A DNA stretch of 64,000 bases, from positions 13,643,001-13,707,000 of the forward strand of contig NW_024466512.1 of the NCBI RefSeq assembly GCF_017591425.1, given 5' to 3'. Within the stretch, counting starts at the first letter, position 1. Every line of letters begins with the position of its first letter. Below the pieces are notes generated by a model. It did not search any database, had not been told where the DNA came from, and worked only from the letters and a program-made list of their open reading frames with translations. Position numbers and translations under genes: made by a program. The stretch comes from Ochotona curzoniae (Eukaryota; Chordata; Mammalia; Lagomorpha; Ochotonidae). Shown here one piece after another: positions 23,401 through 32,900 of this stretch.

Positions 23401-25223
23401 AGTAACAAAATCTTGTCTTCGACACAGTTTCCAACTTAGCATCCAGCGAAGCCTTTATTACTTGATGAAACAGCTTGTTGATACAAAAGTTACCAGCCTG
23501 AACAAAGAAACGTTTCTATTGCTAAAATGATGACATTTTAAATGGAATAAAAAGTCAGCTGAAACCACAAATCCTGACAGTCTGAAGTTCTGGACTCAAT
23601 TCCAAGGCAGCAGACTCCAACAACCCAACAACAACAGCACAAATTCAGATCCTGGGCTGTGCAGAAAGGTCTTGAACAGCAGAGAAAAGCAGAACTGAAG
23701 AGAAGAGGCAGAGCAACGCATCACCAAGCGCTGAGGCCTCCGACCACCTTGTCCACTGAGGCCTCCGGCCACCTTGTCCACACGTCTCTGAGGCAGAACA
23801 GCCTGGCCGCACCCGCCACTTGCTTCTCTCCTCTCGGCCCCTTAGCTGGACTCATAAACCTCTTTAAGACATCAGCCACCTTCTCCAGAACTAACTGGGA
23901 CTTCGGGAGGTGAGTGGGGTGCAAATGCAGAGGTCCTGGGTTCAAGCAATGATCCCTATTAACAGAAAAATAGGGGGGAAGGGGGAACAAAGAAATAAAG
24001 GAAGAAAATTATTGAAAAATATTTAAGTTGGGAGGGAAGTGGGGAAAGGGAAAAGGAACGACAACTCATGTTGTCCCTGTTGGTACCACAGACTTGATCT
24101 GGCAGGATGGGAAGGTGTAGTTACTCCCCAGCCCATAGAGGAATAAGCAACGACTCCTTTATAATTGCCACCCAGGAACGAAGGCAGCCACACCTGCAAC
24201 AGCCCAAGACTGCTTCAAGTTCCCTAAGGAAACGAAACCAAAGCTGCGTATCTAGTAAGTATTGAACTTCCCAAAGTAAACCTATACTGAAGAGGAATCC
24301 TGAAGAACACTTTACAAGCGAAAGTCAAAAATATCTGTCATTCTGTTTATCCACTTCAACTCTTGAGCATCTCTAGTAAGTAAATACCACGGAAACGAGA
24401 CCCCGCTCCCACGTTCACAGAGCTGACTGACTCGCACTGAACCAAGAAAGAAGCAAAAGGTGGAAGATGCGTCATTTTACCAGGGAGAAAAAAAATTCTG
24501 TTTCGCGCGGAAGTTCTACAAGAAGGATGACAAATAAGAAACGGAGTGGAAAACAAAACAAAACAAAAAAAAACACGAATGCAAAAAGCAGCTGACACAC
24601 AGCGAAGGGCCTCCCTCGCGTGGCAGCGTTCTGTCTCCATCCACAGCAAGCCTGGGAGAGGTGCAGTTCGCCCCGTCGGACCACGAAGGAAGGCCGAAGA
24701 CGGGTCAAGACACTTTCCGGAAACACAGCTTCTGGGTGGCAGCGTGGGGTCTGAACCTAGGCACCTTGCACTGCACGCGACTCAGAGATCTCATCCTGTC
24801 AGTCTCGCGAAGGCGACAACGCAGGCACGCCCTGCACGTGCCCAACTTCAGGAGCTTTACGCGATTGTCTCAGGTGGACACCTGCATCTCTGGGATGCAC
24901 CGACGAAGAAGAAACGCCCCCACTACAAGTTCCAAGGGGGGCGCGGTCAGGATTCGAATCCACAGAGTTGCTACTGGAAAGACTGGATTTCGCTGCTCCC
25001 CTCAAATTCCAGCCAAGCCCCACCCTTGGGTGGGTGCGGGGGGTGGCTGCCAGGGCCACCCACAAAGCCTCCACGCGCCTCCCAGCCCCGCCAGCGCCCC
25101 AGGGACCCCCTCCCGCCCCCCGCTCTCACCGGGAGGCAGTCGGGGGACCCTGGCAATCTTGTTGGTGATCTCCGCAGTGAGCACGGCGAAGTCCTGCTCG
25201 TAGCCCTCGAAGTCGGATGACAT
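8387..25223 (-). CDS. VTI1A: VTI1A, vesicle transport t-SNARE homolog 1A (5' part, coding exons 1-3)
   Basis: Qb-SNARE of the Golgi, trans-Golgi network and endosomes. The family forms four-helix SNARE complexes (for example with syntaxin-6, syntaxin-16 and VAMP4) for retrograde and homotypic fusion. Three exons join in frame: 25130-25223, 15373-15431 and 8387-8497, giving residues 1-88 of a protein usually 217 long. The product starts [15 protein letters not shown] and contains RVPRLPP, the [13 protein letters not shown] helix and [19 protein letters not shown], which is the first half of the N-terminal Habc bundle. The SNARE helix and C-terminal membrane anchor are encoded beyond the left edge. 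Splice phases are 1 (the G|AT codon for Asp32) and 0. The start ATG lies in a CpG island, head to head with ZDHHC6. Residue 21 is Asn where human, as I recall, has Ser. Identity is very secure; the gene is cut by the window, not broken. Confidence 0.97.
8498..10215. other. VTI1A intron 2, unique part
   Basis: No repeat or gene recognised. A GC-rich patch at 9620-9730 contains an octamer site ATGCAAAT (9631-9638) and a repeated GGCCCTGCCAA. Confidence 0.5.
10219..10540 (+). repeat. Lagomorph tRNA-derived SINE, older copy
   Basis: Head GGGCCTGGGATGGTGGCTC, body with the long CTCCTGGCTCCTGGCTTCAG form, tail TTTCCAATAAAAATAAAT. Confidence 0.85.
10647..10984 (+). repeat. Young lagomorph SINE with target-site duplication
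   Basis: Starts GGGCCCGGCGCGGTGGCGCA and keeps many CpGs. Perfect 16-bp direct repeats AAGAAAAGCATGCATA lie at 10631-10646 and 10985-11000. It carries the short GAGGCTCCTGGCTTCGGATC form of the young subfamily. Confidence 0.95.
11003..11165 (+). repeat. Old SINE fragment
   Basis: Diverged head and body (GGCCACAGTTGTGGCATAGC, CTGGCTCCAGGCTCCAGCC), cut off before its tail by the next copy. Confidence 0.6.
11185..11485 (+). repeat. Lagomorph tRNA-derived SINE
   Basis: Third of three SINEs head to tail. It has GGAATCCCATATGGGTACC, CAGCTCCCTGCTTGTGCCC and an AAATAAAT tail. Confidence 0.8.
11587..11895 (+). repeat. Old lagomorph SINE
   Basis: GGGGCCAGTGTTCTATTACA head, CAGATGGAAGACTTCCC and CTCTGCCTTTCGAACAAATC end. 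An older, diverged subfamily. Confidence 0.75.
12360..13562 (+). repeat. L1 3' end, split by a SINE
   Basis: Sense L1 3' sequence (GGAATACATCCAAAGGAAGT, AAAGGAGTGGATAAAGATAC, GAAATAAGCCAGTCCTCAAA) ends in a G-rich 3'UTR and an AATAACAATAAAAATA tail. The SINE at 12675-13003 sits inside it, so the L1 parts are 12360-12674 and 13020-13562. No intact ORF. Confidence 0.85.
12675..13003 (+). repeat. Young lagomorph SINE inserted in L1
   Basis: Perfect direct repeats AAAGATACTGTGGCAC end at 12674 and lie at 13004-13019. The copy carries GAATCATCGGACAGAAG and B box GGTTCTAATCC. Confidence 0.95.
14232..14528 (-). repeat. Lagomorph tRNA-derived SINE
   Basis: Reverse copy with GAGATCTTCCATCCACTGAA, AAGCAGGGAGCTGG and CCATTTGGGATGCC. 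Confidence 0.8.
14868..15112 (-). repeat. Old lagomorph SINE, partly deleted
   Basis: GATTCACTCCCCAAATGGCC and AGCAGGGAGTCGGATTGGAA are clear. The middle (spacer between them) is shortened. Confidence 0.7.
15373..15431 (-). CDS. VTI1A: VTI1A coding exon 2
   Basis: This 59-base exon runs from acceptor TTATTTCAG to donor CTG|GTATGT. It completes Asp32 and adds [19 protein letters not shown], a charged Habc helix. Phases are 1 in and 0 out. Confidence 0.96.
16021..16182. repeat. 81-bp tandem duplication, two copies
   Basis: Copies 16021-16101 and 16102-16182 differ at only two or three bases (CGCG/CGCA and TTTAT/TTTTT). Each holds GGGAAAGTCG and TTCAGAAAGCTAGTTAATCT. Not part of a known repeat family that I recognise. 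Confidence 0.95.
16488..16803 (-). repeat. Lagomorph tRNA-derived SINE
   Basis: Reverse copy; flanks AGCACTGTATTTT and AGTGCTGTGTTTC look like an aged target duplication. Confidence 0.85.
17478..17632 (-). repeat. SINE, truncated
   Basis: Contains only the tail and 3' body (GATCTTCCATCCACTGGTTC to CTCCGGGTCTCCC). The head is missing. Confidence 0.75.
17818..19742 (+). pseudogene. IPO5: IPO5 (importin-5/RANBP5) processed pseudogene, 5'-truncated
   Basis: An intronless, decayed copy of the C-terminal part of importin-5, antisense inside VTI1A intron 1. Recognisable pieces in order: [46 protein letters not shown], the [14 protein letters not shown] stretch, [50 protein letters not shown] and, past a frame break, a match to the SPEQQAA.. 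end near 18735. Frame shifts, in-frame stops and deletions break it into several frames, so it cannot make importin. A 3'UTR-like tail follows to AATAAA at 19735-19740 and a degraded A-rich end. A young minus-strand SINE interrupts the tail (18827-19155). Confidence 0.9.
18827..19155 (-). repeat. Young SINE inside the IPO5 retropseudogene
   Basis: Flanking direct repeats AAGGTTGACCCCTTTT (18811-18826) and AAGGTTGACCCTTTT (19156-19170) show insertion after the retrocopy had landed. CpG-rich and little diverged. Confidence 0.95.
19788..20199 (+). repeat. Hybrid SINE with internal repeat
   Basis: Longer than the usual 330 bases. The segment from the CCTGCA..GTGGGAGACC motif to GGCCATTG occurs twice: first in the older form (CTCCTGGCTCCTGGCTTCAG), then in the young form (GAGGCTCCTGGCTTCGGATC). 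Confidence 0.85.
22245..22365 (+). repeat. MIR remnant
   Basis: CACCCCATTTCACGGATGGA, then GGATCACACATGTAGTAAAC and CAGAACTGGGATTCTC-like spacing match the conserved core and 3' end of MIR. Confidence 0.65.
23732..23781. repeat. 25-bp tandem duplication
   Basis: Two copies of TGAGGCCTCCG(A/G)CCACCTTG followed by TCCAC, differing at one base. Confidence 0.9.
25130..25223 (-). CDS. VTI1A: VTI1A coding exon 1
   Basis: The exon encodes residues 1-31 plus the first base of Asp32. The ATG is preceded by GCCAGC, and the donor reads CTCCCG|GTGAGA. It lies wholly in the CpG island. A 5'UTR must run toward higher coordinates, but its start cannot be fixed from sequence. Confidence 0.96.
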
Positions 25224-25639
25224 GCTGGCTCCTGAGCGGCTGGCCCTGGTGGAGGCTGGGTCGGGGTCGGGGACCCCCGCGAGGCGCAGAGCTGCGGCGC
25301 ACCGACACCCCCGGGGCGCGCTCGAGAGCAGAGCCGAAAACCAGGGGATACAGCTCCCAGCCCCGTCGCTTCCTGGTTGTCCGTCGCGATTTCGGTCCCC
25401 CCCGAAAATTGGGCTGTGGGCGGCTTTTATTTTCCGCTCAGCCTTGGAAACCTAAAAGGACACGTGGGAAACGCGGCCTAGTGGACACCCCTCAGGAAGG
25501 CTTACGAAAAGTGGTGCGTTCCTGGGGATCGCTCACAGCACGTCTCTGGCTTCCAAAGGCTCCCCGGCGGCCCCAGCAGCAGGTCCCAGGGCCCTGCTTC
25601 CTGAGGGAAGGTTGAGGCGGGGAAGCTTCCGGAAGTGGC

Positions 25640-25820
25640 GGGGACGGAGCCTGCGCGAGGGCCTGAGCGGGAGAGCAGCGGCCAGGGCGCCGGCCCAGAG
25701 GCGCGGGTTGCGGGAGGTCGTCCGCCCCAGCCGCGGCGGATGCGGTTTTGCTCTCGGTTTGCCCTGGATTGAGGTGTCCATGACGGAATTACTCGAGGAG
25801 AAGGAGGAAATCCGTTCCTG
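25640..25820 (+). other. ZDHHC6: ZDHHC6 exon 1 (predicted 5'UTR)
   Basis: The predicted non-coding first exon ends at a donor TTCCTG|GTGAGC. The left limit is a guess placed just after the ETS/NRF1-like sites. It contains two ATGs (25740 and 25780). The second stays open to the donor and on into the predicted exon 2 (see findings). Confidence 0.5.
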
Positions 25821-26540
25821 GTGAGCCCAGGTCGCCCCGGAAAGGCGATGGCTGTGGAGCGGGCACCCAGGACCGGACGGAGGTGGGGAGTCGAGGCGGG
25901 GATCCTGTCCGTGGCCGGCTCGCTCTGGGTCCCCACGTGGGGGGCGCCGCTGGCCACAGAGCCTTGAGACCGAGTCTCTCCACAGAGCGAGCGGGCCTGA
26001 AGCTCCGGGCAGCGGCCTCTGTCGCTGAGGAACCGCTGGAACCCAGGCCCCCTCCGAGCCCGTTGGAAGGACCTGCCCGCGGCAGCTCTTGGTCGCGGGC
26101 TTCCTTATCTCTCAGATCTGCTCGGACCCTCCCTCTGTCTTGTTTCCATCATTTGGGCTTTGGAAAAACAGTATCTGCCCCCTTGACGAAGGACGCTGGA
26201 TTCGTTCAGCTTTATTTGTCAGCTCTGGAATTCTTTGTCTTCTCAAAGTACTCACTAAACATTGAACACAGTCTCCTGGCAAATTGAAAACAGAGGGATA
26301 AGAAAAACTGTTTTCAAAATGTGTATTCAGTTTACAGACCATTCTGTCTTGAGCTACATTTTAGATACAGTGAATTTACTTTGATTTATTATTTGCTTTT
26401 ACATTTGACAAGGTTCCCTTAGTGGTACATTTGGAAAATGGTTTATGCTCGGCTGTTAACAAATATGGTTTTTAAACTGAACTGTCATGTTTTGCTCCCT
26501 TTATGTTGGGTTTTCAAGTGAGATCCTGGATTCTTCTTAG

Positions 26541-26715
26541 GATAAAAAAGTCGGAGTTCTTAGCGGAGAAGATGGCGCGATCTACTCTGCGCTCCCAGAG
26601 CGTGAAGGCATGACAGCTAAGGAGCACACGTGGACTCGGGGCACATGGAAATGTGTGCCCAGAAAAAGGAAATCAGTCATTCCTTAGAAGTAGGAAAGCT
26701 TTCCTCCCTGCCAAA
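26541..26715 (+). other. ZDHHC6: ZDHHC6 exon 2, 5'UTR part
   Basis: The likely acceptor is ATTCTTCTTAG at 26530-26540; an alternative with a weaker tract is CCTTAG at 26687. The leader contains a YY1-like GAAGATGGCGCG at 26568-26579 and several upstream ATGs. The true ATG is chosen at 26716 because the product then begins [14 protein letters not shown], as in known ZDHHC6 proteins. Confidence 0.6.
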
Positions 26716-26982
26716 ATGGGCACATTCTGCTCGGTCATCAAGTTTGAAAATCTCCAAGAATTGAAGAGACTGTGTCACTGGGGCCCCGTCATCGCCCTCG
26801 GGGTTATAGCGATCTGCTCTGCCATGGCCATGATCGACTCTGTGCTGTGGTATTGGCCCTTACATACCACGGGAGGAAGCGTGAATTTTATCATGTTGAT
26901 CAATTGGACTGTCATGATTCTTTATAATTACTTCAATGCCATGTTTGTTGGTCCTGGCTTTGTCCCTCTGGGCTGGAAACCG
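26716..26982 (+). CDS. ZDHHC6: ZDHHC6 coding exon 1 (gene exon 2)
   Basis: The exon encodes residues 1-89 with both N-terminal membrane segments ([19 protein letters not shown] and [16 protein letters not shown]). Donor CCG|GTAAGA, phase 0. The context at the start, CCAAAATGG, has A at -3 and G at +4, a strong Kozak site. Confidence 0.97.
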
Positions 26983-29900
26983 GTAAGATGATTATTCCTT
27001 CTTCTTATGTTGAACTCGAGTGAGAATGATGTATTTAGTGTTTCTCTTATCTGCTAAATGGTAACATCAAACACAAGAGACTAAGTTTATGACTCAAATC
27101 ATTGATGGTGTGCCCTCAGACATTTACTGCCTGTGCTGGTCATACTGATCTAAATCGGCATACTCCAAGATAATTCCGTTACATAACTTGTCTTTTTTTC
27201 TTTTAACTGGAAGGAGGTGGCCGGGTCCCTGGTCCTGAGTGTAGGGACGCACTGCATACTCTGCCGCCTGGGTTGTAATTTCCGTGTTTGAGTTCTAGGG
27301 TCTTGTTTCATGTAATGACATCTCTCAGTGATGAGAAAACAGTTGATTTTAAATCATACATCATGAGCCATAAAGTTTTAAAATCACTGCAGTGAAGTTA
27401 TAACATCAGGCAGCATAGTATGGATTCACTTATGACTTCTTTCAAAATGGTTAGATCATGCTGAAGACCGGTTCTGTTCCTTGCTGGGGGACATCAGTAG
27501 GTAGCTTGTTAGGAATGCAGGTGTGCAGACCTACTATGTTGAAATCAGAATCTTCAGCTTAAGAAAAGCCCCATGCAATTCTTAGCATGTTAAAATTTGA
27601 GAAACACAATGTCTGCTGTTGGGTGGGTGGGGTGGGAGGTGCGGGATACTATTTGAAATGAGCACAGAAATGGACGAGACACTTTGTCCGGAAGTTGGTT
27701 ATATAGCACAGTGCATGTGGCCACATGATGAACCTTATCCTACTGTAGGATCTGATGAGTGCTCCTGAAGTTGGAAGCACTGAGCCTGTTCAGCTGGGAG
27801 CCCGTGGGAGGAGTGGCAGTTTCCACAGGGGATGAGGAAGAGCTTGAGAGAACGGTGGGGGCACATGTTCAGAATTCGGACTTCCTTGTGTGACGGGAAA
27901 GGCAATTATGCCGTACAGAGGAAGCACCTAAATATTTGAGAAACTGTTAGACAGTGGGGAATTTTAAGAGATTTCCAAGCAGAGTTGTGTCTAGGAGTTT
28001 AAGTGGAGGTCTGACAATACACGGTTTGAATGAGAGAAATCTCAGGAAAGGAAATGAGTAAGGAAGTTGTTCAGATGGCCCAGGGGAGGCGAAGGGACTT
28101 TGGTAGTTTCAGGAAGGGGCAGCCACAGGGAGAGTACTCCCTTGTATGCCAATCTCCACCGAGTCCCACCAGGTTGTCAGCCGTCTGCTTCTAAACTGCT
28201 CCCCATCTTAAGATTTAGGTAAATAGAACCAACTAATGACCCTGGGTTTGAGTTGGAAAATGGGCAAATCCAAAGTCTCTTCTGGGCATTTGGGAGAGTG
28301 ATGGTGCTGTCTCCAGAAATTGGTTCTTTAAAAATATTTTAATTCAAGTAAAAGGAATGGAAACCGAAGTTAAAATTCCTTCCATGGGATCACTTTTATT
28401 CATAAAGCCTGACTTCCTCCTTGGTTTCAGTTAACCGATGTCATTTCTTTCTGTTTTGTTACTAAGGAGAGTTCTCAGGACACCATGTACCTCCAGTATT
28501 GTAAAGTCTGCCAGGCGTACAAGGCACCACGTTCCCATCACTGCCGCAAGTGCAACAGGTAACTTGTCTTTTCTGTTCACTGGGCTGAGCAACTTGATTT
28601 CTGGCCTGCCGTTTCATTGTTCTTCCTTAACACTGGTTGTACTTTCATTCACTGGAAGTTGGCCACTTCATCAGAAAACAGTCAAGTTACTTATGTTTCT
28701 ATGATCTGTGTTTGAAGTATTGCATTTAAATTGTCTGGATGTTAGATTTCGTTTTGGGGGTTGTAAATGAGAAGGTTTCTGTAGAAAACTATAGATTTGC
28801 TTTCCCCCATGTCCCACAGAGTAAGGCAAAACATTGTCACTCTAATTTACTTCCATACACTGTATCAGGATTGTGTGTCAGCTATCCACTTAGGATTGCC
28901 CCGAGTCTGAATCATAAAAGAGGCTTGGTTTTCCTGTGATTTTTAACATTTTATATAAATGTAATGGCAAATGCAGATGTCTGTTTTCACAAGCGTTCTA
29001 ATGAAAAAAAAAAAAAAAACACAACTCAATGGGAAGAAAACTGACTTCCCCCAGAAATGTGAAGTAAGCCAGGATTTTTCCTGATGAATGGCTACATTAA
29101 CTGATCAGTAAGAAATTTAGAGACAAAGTTTAGCTTGAGACCAGGAAATTTTCTTGAAGCAACAATAAGGAATGGAAAGCATGCTTTGCTTATCGCGAAG
29201 TTAGCTTGCTTAGACATCCTGCACCTAAAAGAAACTGTGAAAGCAGGAAGGAAGGAAATTACGAGTGTCTGGGCCTGTCAACCCCAGTGAAGACTGGTCT
29301 GTGATCTTGTTGAGTCATCCTTGTACTCCACTTGAGTCACTGTGATTCTAAACAAACAGAAAAGCAGGAACCATGCTGGGGGCCTCCTGACTTCACACAA
29401 ACTCACTCGGAGCTGTTGTCCTTTTCCCAGAAGCCGTTGCAAAACCTGCCCTTGCTTGTGGGCTTTTGAGAATGTAAAAAGAGTCCCTGTAATAATTACT
29501 TAAAAGCTGCTAATTTTCTTTCTGTTCCGTGATGTGGAGCTGCCCCAGGACCCACAGATGTGCTGGATTCCCACTTGCTTGATCTTTGAAGAGCAGAGTT
29601 CTTTTTTTTTTTTTTTTAAAGGTTTATTTATTCATTGGAAAGTCAGATATACAGATACACAGAGAGGAGGAGAGACAGAGAGGAAGATCTTCCGTCCGAT
29701 GATTCACTCCCCAAGTGAGCACAACGGCTGATGCTATGCTGATCCGAAGCCAGGAGCCAGGAACTTCTTCAGGGTATCCCACACGGGTGCAGGTTCCCAA
29801 GGCTTTGGGCCGTCCTTGACTGCTTTCCCAGGCCACAATCAGTGAGTTGGATGGGAAGTGGAGCTGCCGGGTTTAGAACCGGCACTCATATGGGATCTCT

Positions 29901-32900
29901 GCGCATTCAAGGCGAGGACTTTAGCTGCTAGGCCATGCCTCCGGGCCCGAGCAGAGTTCTTTATGCCAGATAGGCTTGTCCATCTTATGTTTTTATGTTG
30001 CTCTTTCTTGTCAGATGTGTCATGAAGATGGATCATCACTGTCCTTGGATCAACAACTGTTGTGGTTACCAAAATCATGCTTCCTTCACACTGTTTCTCC
30101 TGTTAGCACCACTGGGTTGTATCCATGCTGCTTTCATTTTTGTTATGACCATGTACACACAGCTTTATAATCGGGTAAGTGAAAATCATTCATGCCAAGT
30201 TAAGTATTAGTGAACAAGACTAAAGAGGATTCTTTTGGAAATGCAAGAGTACTTCAAAAGGTCACAGGGATCCGGCGTGGTAGTGTAGTGGCTAAATACT
30301 TGCCTTGCATGTGCCAAGATCCCTTGTGGGTGCCAGTTCGTGTCCAAATGTTCCACTTCCCATCCAGTTCCCTGCTTGTGGCCTGGGAAAGCAGTAAAGG
30401 ATAGCCCAAAGCCTCAAGACCTTGCACCCACATGGGAGATCTGGAAGAAGCTCCTGGCTCCTGGCTTTGGATCAGCTCAGCTGTGGCCTTTGCAGCCACT
30501 TGGGGAGTGAACCAGCAGATGGAAGATCTTTATCTCTGTCTCTCCTTCTTTCTGTAAATCTGCCTTTCCAATAAAAATAAATCTTTAAAAGAAAAAAAAA
30601 GTTCACACAAAGGGTAAATTATAAGTTTCATTTTGCTTTTTTAAAAAATTGAAACCCATACATAGTTTGTTCTTGGTACACATTTTCCATAAAAGAAAAT
30701 TATTCTAAATTTTTAAAGTTCCCCTATATGTATGGATTTCAAGATTTTTTTGCACTAGGATAAACATGTCTTTTCTTTCCATGTCCCACAATTTTATGAA
30801 GTACCCCTCGTCTGCTCTCCATGATTTAGCTCGGACAGAGCAGAGAAGCAGACAGAGAGATCTTTCATCTGTTGGTTCACTCCCTGATTGCCCATGATGG
30901 CAGCCAGGGCTGGGCCAGGCCCAGATGGAGCCAGGAACTCAGCCCGTCTCTCAGGAACTTGACCCATCTACCGCCCCCAAGGGTGCACGTTGCAGGAAGC
31001 TGGATTCGAAGACAAGGAGCTGGAATCCCAGCCAAGCACTGTCTGTGCCACGTGAATGCTTCAAGCAGCAGTTTCACCACTGTGCCAGATGCCTGCCCTT
31101 GACTTTTGTGTTTTGCCAGTTCTTTTTTTTTTTTTTTTTATTTTTGTAAGATTCATTTATTTATTTTGAATGAGTTAGAGAGAGAAAGAGATTTTCCATT
31201 TTCTGGTTCACTCCTCAAATGGCTGCGAAAGCCAGGAACTTCATCTGAGTTTTCCACGTGGGTCCCACGGGTGCAGACACATGATCTGTCTTCTGCTGCC
31301 TCTCCCAGGCCATTGACGGGCATCCTGGATCAGGGATGGAGCCCCCGGGCACAAGATGGTACCCATAAGGGATGCCAGCATCACAGGCAGCAGTTTTGCT
31401 CACCGTACCACAGCACCAGCACCTATTTTACCAATTCTTAACCATAACTTGTGCAGTATGAGGGAAGGGGCAGCTGAATCCTAGACTGTATTTTCATTGC
31501 TGTGGAAAATCATGATAAATACAGACTAACAGGAGGGCGGTAAGCACAATTTAGATTGGTGTCTGGTTTTGTTGCAGCACACTGTTGAGCTCTGCATCAT
31601 TTGGGAACAGTAAGAATTTCCCTAGCGCTCGTTGTTCGTTAGTTATAGCTGTTTGCTTTATCTGCTTTGGCCACAGCGTCGGGCTAGCTTCGTGCGGATC
31701 GTGTAGTTGTGGGTGGAAGGCAGAGTCTGCCCAGTTCCCACGGCCGAGCGTTCCATGCGTGTTTGTTGTTTGCAGCTCTCCTTTGGGTGGAACACAGTGA
31801 GGATTGACATGAGTGCAGCCCGGAGAGATCCTCTTCCACTTGTCCCCTTCGGATTAGCTGCATTTGCTGCCACTTTGTTTGCCTTGGGACTAGCTCTGGG
31901 AACAACTATAGCGGTTGGAATGTTGTTTTTTATCCAGGTAAGTCACTTGGTTGCCTTTACCTAATAGTTGTCAAATTATTGGGCTGATTGCAGTGGGAAA
32001 GATTGAAACCCTGTGCGTAGGTATGCAGTATGAAATTGGAGTCGTTTTTGTTTATTTCATCTAGTTAATTTGACCTTCTCTTGGAGTTATTCTGCTAGAA
32101 TTTCTAGGTCGTGGATCGACTTTTTTAAAATAGGGAACTTAGAGTTATGTGTCACTTTATAGTTGAATGCACTCCCCACATGTTCAGTCTGTCTGGATGT
32201 TCGCATCAACCCCAGAAGAGACTGACAGAGGGATATTACCGTTTTTCCTTCCTCACAGTTGGCTCTGAGACAGGTTAGTAGTTTACTTGTTTTACAAAGT
32301 CACTCGTTTGTGCATTCAGTAAACATCATGATTACTATTCTTCTAGGATAGAATGTGTTTAGCAGCAAGTCAATATAAAATAGCTATTTTTATGGGGCAC
32401 TTACTTATAAAAGTTACTATTTTAGAGTCTTTATACTTATGTAGTAATAGGTCACTTAATTATAACAACTCTGATTTAGATGCCAGTTGTTGTCTACTCT
32501 GTGATGAGCTACTCTGCTAATTTCTTTCTTTTTTTTTTTTTTTTTTTTTTGAATTTACATGCACTTTTTTATTTGCATCGACAGAAGCTAATGTGTAGAG
32601 TGGTAGGTCTCCCATGGATGCCAGGGGCCGAAGCACTTGGGCCATCATTTGTTGCCTCCTGGGATGCACTCACAGGAAGCCAGATTGGAGGTGGCACAGG
32701 CAGGACTTAAAGCTGACACTGCAACATGGGATGCCAGTGTGCCAAGCAGCACCTTGGCCCGCTGTGCACCATACCAGCACCATCCTCTGTGACTCTGGAG
32801 CTGCAGAAATGGCAATGAAGAAGTTCTTGTCTTTAGGGAACTCAAAATTAATAGTACATTTATTTATTCATTCATTGAAGGTCTCTGCCGGAGCAAGTAT

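Larger units (their letters stand above)
20205..24585. other. VTI1A intron 1, SINE-free part upstream of the promoter
   Basis: About 4.4 kb without young SINEs. It holds a MIR remnant (22245-22365), a CA run near 21265 and a 25-bp tandem duplication at 23732-23781. No gene is seen. Confidence 0.55.
24590..26120. promoter_or_regulatory. CpG island and bidirectional VTI1A/ZDHHC6 promoter
   Basis: This stretch is dense in GC and CpG, in sharp contrast to the AT-rich flanks. The VTI1A start (minus, 25223) lies inside it and the predicted ZDHHC6 first exon ends at 25820 (plus). There is no TATA box in an obvious place. A palindromic ETS/GABP-type site CTTCCGGAAG is at 25626-25635 and an NRF1-like GCCTGCGCGAGG at 25649-25660. 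Both are typical of housekeeping bidirectional promoters. Exact transcription starts are inferred. Confidence 0.8.

Noticed and set aside
24925..24990. tRNA-like GGATTCGAATCC in the CpG island
   Set aside because: Resembles a T-loop/B box, but no A box at the right distance and no cloverleaf stems can be drawn.
24546..25220. 224-codon plus-strand open frame across the CpG island
   Set aside because: Antisense to VTI1A exon 1, composition follows the GC-rich DNA, no family motif, no splice or start support. Long chance ORFs are expected in CpG islands.
26653..26715. N-terminal extension of ZDHHC6 upstream of MGTFC
   Set aside because: The upstream in-frame codon is GTG, not ATG, and the added residues are not part of the known protein.
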